From contig NW_019028990.1 in the NCBI RefSeq assembly GCF_002105155.1, positions 179,501 to 243,500 of the forward strand: DNA of 64,000 bases, written 5' to 3'. Source of the stretch: Lobosporangium transversale. Taxonomy: Eukaryota; Mortierellomycota; Mortierellomycetes; Mortierellales; Mortierellaceae. Under the pieces are notes generated by a model. It saw only the letters and a program-made list of their open reading frames with translations, searched no databases and was not told where the DNA came from. Shown here piece by piece: positions 56,972-64,000 of this stretch (position 1 is the stretch's first letter; every line of letters begins with the position of its first letter). A program made the translations under genes and the position numbers.

Positions 56972-58254
56972 AGGACATGTAGAAAGAAGAGAATATATAT
57001 AATAATAAATGTTAATAGATTTTGTTTACATTATATTTTAATATATCCATAATGTTTATTATTTATCTCGATGTTGATGATCATATCAAAGGTGATATGG
57101 AGGAAGGCTTAAAAAAAGAAAATTATGTAGTGAATTCGACAAAACTCTGTCGAGAATAAACTATCTGTCAAAAAAAGACCCATCTATCCTTGTGTTGACC
57201 AGTCTACTCTTCAGTGAATGGTAGGCTTTCATATAAATGAAATGTGGCTTATTCAGTGTGTTGTGAGATCCAAGATAAATACCTTAGAAAGAACTAGGGA
57301 AGTGGTCTAGAGGAGCAATATGTCATCACGCCGAATGAGAGCATCGATCATCCACTGCATCCTTTACAGAGCGTTCTTCCCAATTGCTCTCGCAAAAGTC
57401 TTTTCATCCATTGTACATGTACGTTAATAGAGTACAACAGCGGCGTCGGTAGCATTCCTTTGTCTTTGTATAGCTATATGGCTCATAAACTAACCACTAT
57501 GACTATATAAAAAAAAATAAAAAATAAAAAAAAATAAAAAAAAAAAAAATTACCCTAGCCGAAGGAGAAGAATTTAGGTACCCTCTAATGAGGACTTTCT
57601 AAAGTAAACCAAAGGTCATTGATGTACAGTACTGAAGCGAGAGAATATATCATAGCAGATGGCCGTTGCGTCCCACAAGGAGATTGCTTTTTCAACCTAT
57701 GCTCTGCCTGCCTGAGTATGAGAAAATGATATCAGACAAAAGTATATGTGTATCCTAATGACTCTCTCTGGCGTAGAGCCTTCCTATTTTATGACTTGAA
57801 GAATGAAACTCGAGTATTAGTGTAGGTATATTGATATGAAGAACCGAGTTGCTTTGAGTTGCTGCTTCCTAGGCATATAGTCACTTAAATATGCAAAGGA
57901 AAAAAATGAGGATTACTAACCACCAACATTAATGGTGAGCTTGGACATTGTTCTAATCAAGCAAGCACATGCTAGTCTTTTCTTTTTTTTTTTTTTTACA
58001 TTAAAGAAATCAGCTTATTGATGTATCATTCCCGATTTTGCTGACGGTGCGTATGGTGTGGTGGACTGTACAGATGCCATCTCTCTTTCTCTACTCTGTA
58101 CAAGTATCATTTCTTCCAGCTGACAGCTGACACTTATACACGAAGATGCGAGGAGTCGACCCTCCTTTTTTTTATTTATTTGGATCACATAAAAACCACT
58201 ATTTAATACAGCTACGCCTGGTTCACCTTGCATTTGTTGACACGTAATAAGAAC
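56972..58254. other. intergenic region
   Basis: AT-rich 3' flank of the deacetylase (AATATATAT and AATAAT near 56990-57010), an A-rich AAAATAAA block near 57509-57549, and T14 near 57985-57998. A minus-strand ATG followed by eight codons and a GTTAGT donor near 57910-57950 looks like a first exon, but I found no convincing second exon. Confidence 0.45.
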
Positions 58255-59403
58255 ATGTCTCTCGATGATAGTACACCTTTTCAAAATGAGATTTATCTAG
58301 CTATACCACAGGCTTGGCAGATGAGCGAACCGTCAGAACATATACACGACACTATACAGCATCAACATCAACCACGACTGAAGGAAGATAGCGACCAGCG
58401 CTATTATTCATTGGAATTGTTTATCATCCTTCTCACGATCTTCTCAAGTTTGCCTACGGCAATCTTTTTAGCTTGGATTGTTACCTGGAGTGCAGCAATC
58501 TTGGTATGAATATATAAATTTAAAACATTATTTATAACAACATAGAAGAGTTGAAGGGTGGGGATAGAAAGAAGAGTTGACTTTGAAAGTCTGAATTTGA
58601 GCCAGAAACCTGGGGTAGGGGAGCGACAAGGACGTCCTTCAGTGGAGGCTAGTTATATTAATATTGTCGCCGTCTAAAAAAAAAAAAAAATCAAATGCAA
58701 ACAAAACATTCATTTTTAATATTCCATGATGGCTCTCCCAACTCAAGGTTGATCGATTCATTTTTTTCATTTCCACTATGTTTTCTTTTTGTTTGTTTGC
58801 GCAACAGAAAAAAAAAAAAAAAATGGTTGATACAGTTTTTTTTTACCTTCATTACGAGAATTATAAATAATATATGCATTATATGCATGGTGAGGGATTA
58901 TTGGAGAGAAAATGTGCAACTCTTGTTATACAGAGATCCCACATTCTGTTTTAACAAAAAAAAAAAAAAAAAAAAAAAAAAAAGAATTATTAATTTAATA
59001 TCGGCCCATCTCTTTTTTTGTTGGTGTTGTTGTTGTTGTTGATTTATGATAGTATTGTTGTGTACTGTTACTCGCGATCGGCATTATCTCGATGATAGGA
59101 CTCTCGACGACGGTGTACTGCCCTGTCCTATGTGTCTGTGTCATCCTTGCCTATACATGTTCAGTCATACATGGCTTTGGATTGATCCTTAAAGACGCTT
59201 TTAGGATGAATAAGAGCGGGCTTCAAGAAATGATGAATCAACTTGTAAGAGTTTTTTCTTCATCTACGCAAGCGCCACATGCCGGCCCTGGAGGGGGAAG
59301 AGGAAGTAATCATTGGACAGATACTACATCATTGTTTTGGTCTCGTGAAAGAAACGAGCCGGAAAGTACAAGAACCCTGAAACGGATCAGATCTAGATCA
59401 TAA
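58255..59403 (+). CDS. small multi-span membrane protein, unknown function
   Basis: Two exons, 58255-58503 and 59053-59403, 600 nt, 199 residues, joined by GTATGA and a TTTATGATAG acceptor with frame kept. N-terminal ~50 residues polar and His/Gln-rich. Membrane segments at about 53-82 (LFIILLTIFSSLPTAIFLAW...), 84-100 (YCCVLLLAIGIISMIGL) and 104-130 (VYCPVLCVCVILAYTCSVI). The cytosolic-looking tail is basic with GPGGGRG and ends RTLKRIRSRS. Many Cys in the membrane part. No family recognised. The join rests on continuous hydrophobic topology and splice consensus; the 549-nt intron is long for this genome and contains A15, A17 and A31 runs and a GTT repeat just before the acceptor. It could be two unrelated frames, but the shared frame and topology argue for one gene. 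Confidence 0.6.
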
Positions 59404-62987
<3,584 letters not shown>

Positions 62988-64000
62988 ATGGGTTGCTGTT
63001 TGAGTCAAGATGACAAGGAGAGTCGTAGCCGCAATGAGGCAATTGAGAATCAGCTTCGGCGCGATCGTATGCAGATGCGTAACGAAGTCAAGATGTTGCT
63101 ACTTGGTAAGTTTTTTTTTTTTTTCTTAAAAAAAAAAAACATTTTCATTCTTATAGATCAAATGTATATAAAAAAGAGACTGGCCTTGCTTATATTGCTT
63201 ATAATAATCTCTTTTGTTAGGTGCTGGAGAGTCTGGAAAGTCAACCATTCTCAAACAAATGAAGCTGATTCATGATGGTGGTTACTCCAAAGAAGAACGT
63301 GAAGCATTCAGGGAGATCATTTTTATTAACACTGTTCAAAGGTAAAAAAAAAGAAAAAAAAAAAAAAAAAAAGAGGAAAAAAGCCCCTATAACGGACAGG
63401 AAAAAGTGGTCCGTGCATCGTGATTTAATTTGTCAGTGTAGACAATGAACTGAATACTGAATTCGAACTCCCACCCCCTATGATCTATTATAGTATGCGT
63501 GTTATCTTGGAGGCAATGGATAACATGGAGTTGCCTTTATACCACGACGCCAATCGTAATTATGCCATCATCATCATGAGCCTTCCATTGCAGATCGAGG
63601 GTGAATATATGCCTCATGAAGTAGCCGTAGCCATCCAGAACTTATGGCTTGATCCCAATGTCCAACAAGCTTTCCAACGCAGTCGTGAATACCAATTGAA
63701 TGATTCTGCAAAATAGTAAGTACATTTCCATTGATCCAAATTATATATATTATACAGTTGTTGGTCTATCATTTTATTAATTATTTTTTTTTTTTTTTTT
63801 TTTTTTCCTTCCCTTGCTCAAATAGTTACTTTGACTCGATCGACAGGATTGCAAAGCCCAACTATGTGCCCACAGACCAAGATGTGCTGCGATCACGAGT
63901 GAAGACAACGGGTATTACAGAGACAACATTCTTGATTGGAGACTTGACGTATCGGATGTTCGATGTAGGAGGACAACGGTCGGAGCGTAAGAAATGGATT
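62988..64000 (+). CDS. heterotrimeric G-protein alpha subunit, cut by window end
   Basis: GTP-binding switch for seven-helix receptors, plasma-membrane inner face. Exons seen: 62988-63105, 63221-63341, 63494-63715 and 63826 to beyond 64000. The N-terminus MGCCLSQDD carries the myristoylation glycine (G2) and palmitoylatable cysteines typical of fungal group I (Gpa1/GpaA, Gi-like) subunits. The P-loop GAGESGKST at residues 40-48 is split by intron 1. A helical domain follows ([18 protein letters not shown]). Then [20 protein letters not shown], switch [18 protein letters not shown] with its conserved Arg and Thr, and the switch [15 protein letters not shown] at the window edge. About 220 of the expected ~355 residues are present; the missing part is the Ras-like C-terminal half. 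The exon numbers add up in frame. Upstream DNA is long and pyrimidine-rich. Confidence 0.95.

Noticed and set aside
57900..57955. Minus-strand ATG with a short exon reading MSKLTINVG and a GTTAGT donor
   Set aside because: Downstream acceptors give only short frames ending in stops; no recognisable protein results.

Overview
The window is nuclear DNA of an early-diverging fungus, most likely a Mucoromycota of the Mortierellomycotina type. The evidence is many short GT-AG introns, the standard genetic code, AT-rich spacers packed with A or T runs of 15-39 nt, fungal housekeeping genes (Rav1, Drs1, Rcl1, Pin4-like, NAC alpha), a GPI-type chitin deacetylase and an LRR receptor-like protein of the kind expanded in soil Mucoromycota. 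The lineage call is inference; no marker gene was searched. Gene models were built by hand from splice sites, frame continuity and family similarity. The coding lengths given are exon sums that close in frame.

Layout. 0-6 kb, plus strand: mitochondrial-type serine hydroxymethyltransferase, then a DUF202 (Vtc1-like) membrane protein with a long disordered N-terminus. 6.7-8.7 kb, minus: cytochrome P450. 12.0-14.7 kb, minus: Pin4-like RRM-R3H RNA-binding protein. 16.3-20.7 kb, plus: NAC alpha, whose start codon is split by an intron, and arginyl-tRNA synthetase with a poly-Q insertion. 22.8-23.4 kb, plus: small secreted basic/acidic protein.

23.9-32.6 kb is the accessory part. It holds a decayed DDE transposase, a degenerate ~130-bp tandem repeat, a perfect 13-bp hairpin, a 1210-residue LRR protein with 18 near-identical 28-residue repeats, and Helitron-like and Ty3/gypsy chromodomain remnants.

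32.7-47.2 kb is a compact head-to-tail minus-strand trio: Drs1/DDX27 DEAD-box helicase, MoaC-type molybdenum cofactor enzyme, and a 29-exon RAV1/rabconnectin-3 gene. 47.2-51.5 kb is gene-poor with decayed coding-like stretches. 51.5-53.7 kb, minus: RCL1. 55.7-59.4 kb, plus: chitin deacetylase and a small multi-span membrane protein. 63 kb to the end, plus: G-protein alpha subunit cut by the window edge, preceded by 3.6 kb of low-complexity DNA with a ~165-bp CT microsatellite.

Functional links are loose, as expected for a fungal chromosome. Drs1 and Rcl1 both act in ribosome biogenesis, NAC alpha and ArgRS in translation, and the DUF202 protein and Rav1 both touch vacuolar physiology. No biosynthetic cluster is evident. 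The most unusual items are the LRR receptor with its conserved non-NTPase N-terminal module, the recurrent T(n)A(m) inverted repeats inside introns, the split start codon, and the internally repeated linker of Rav1.
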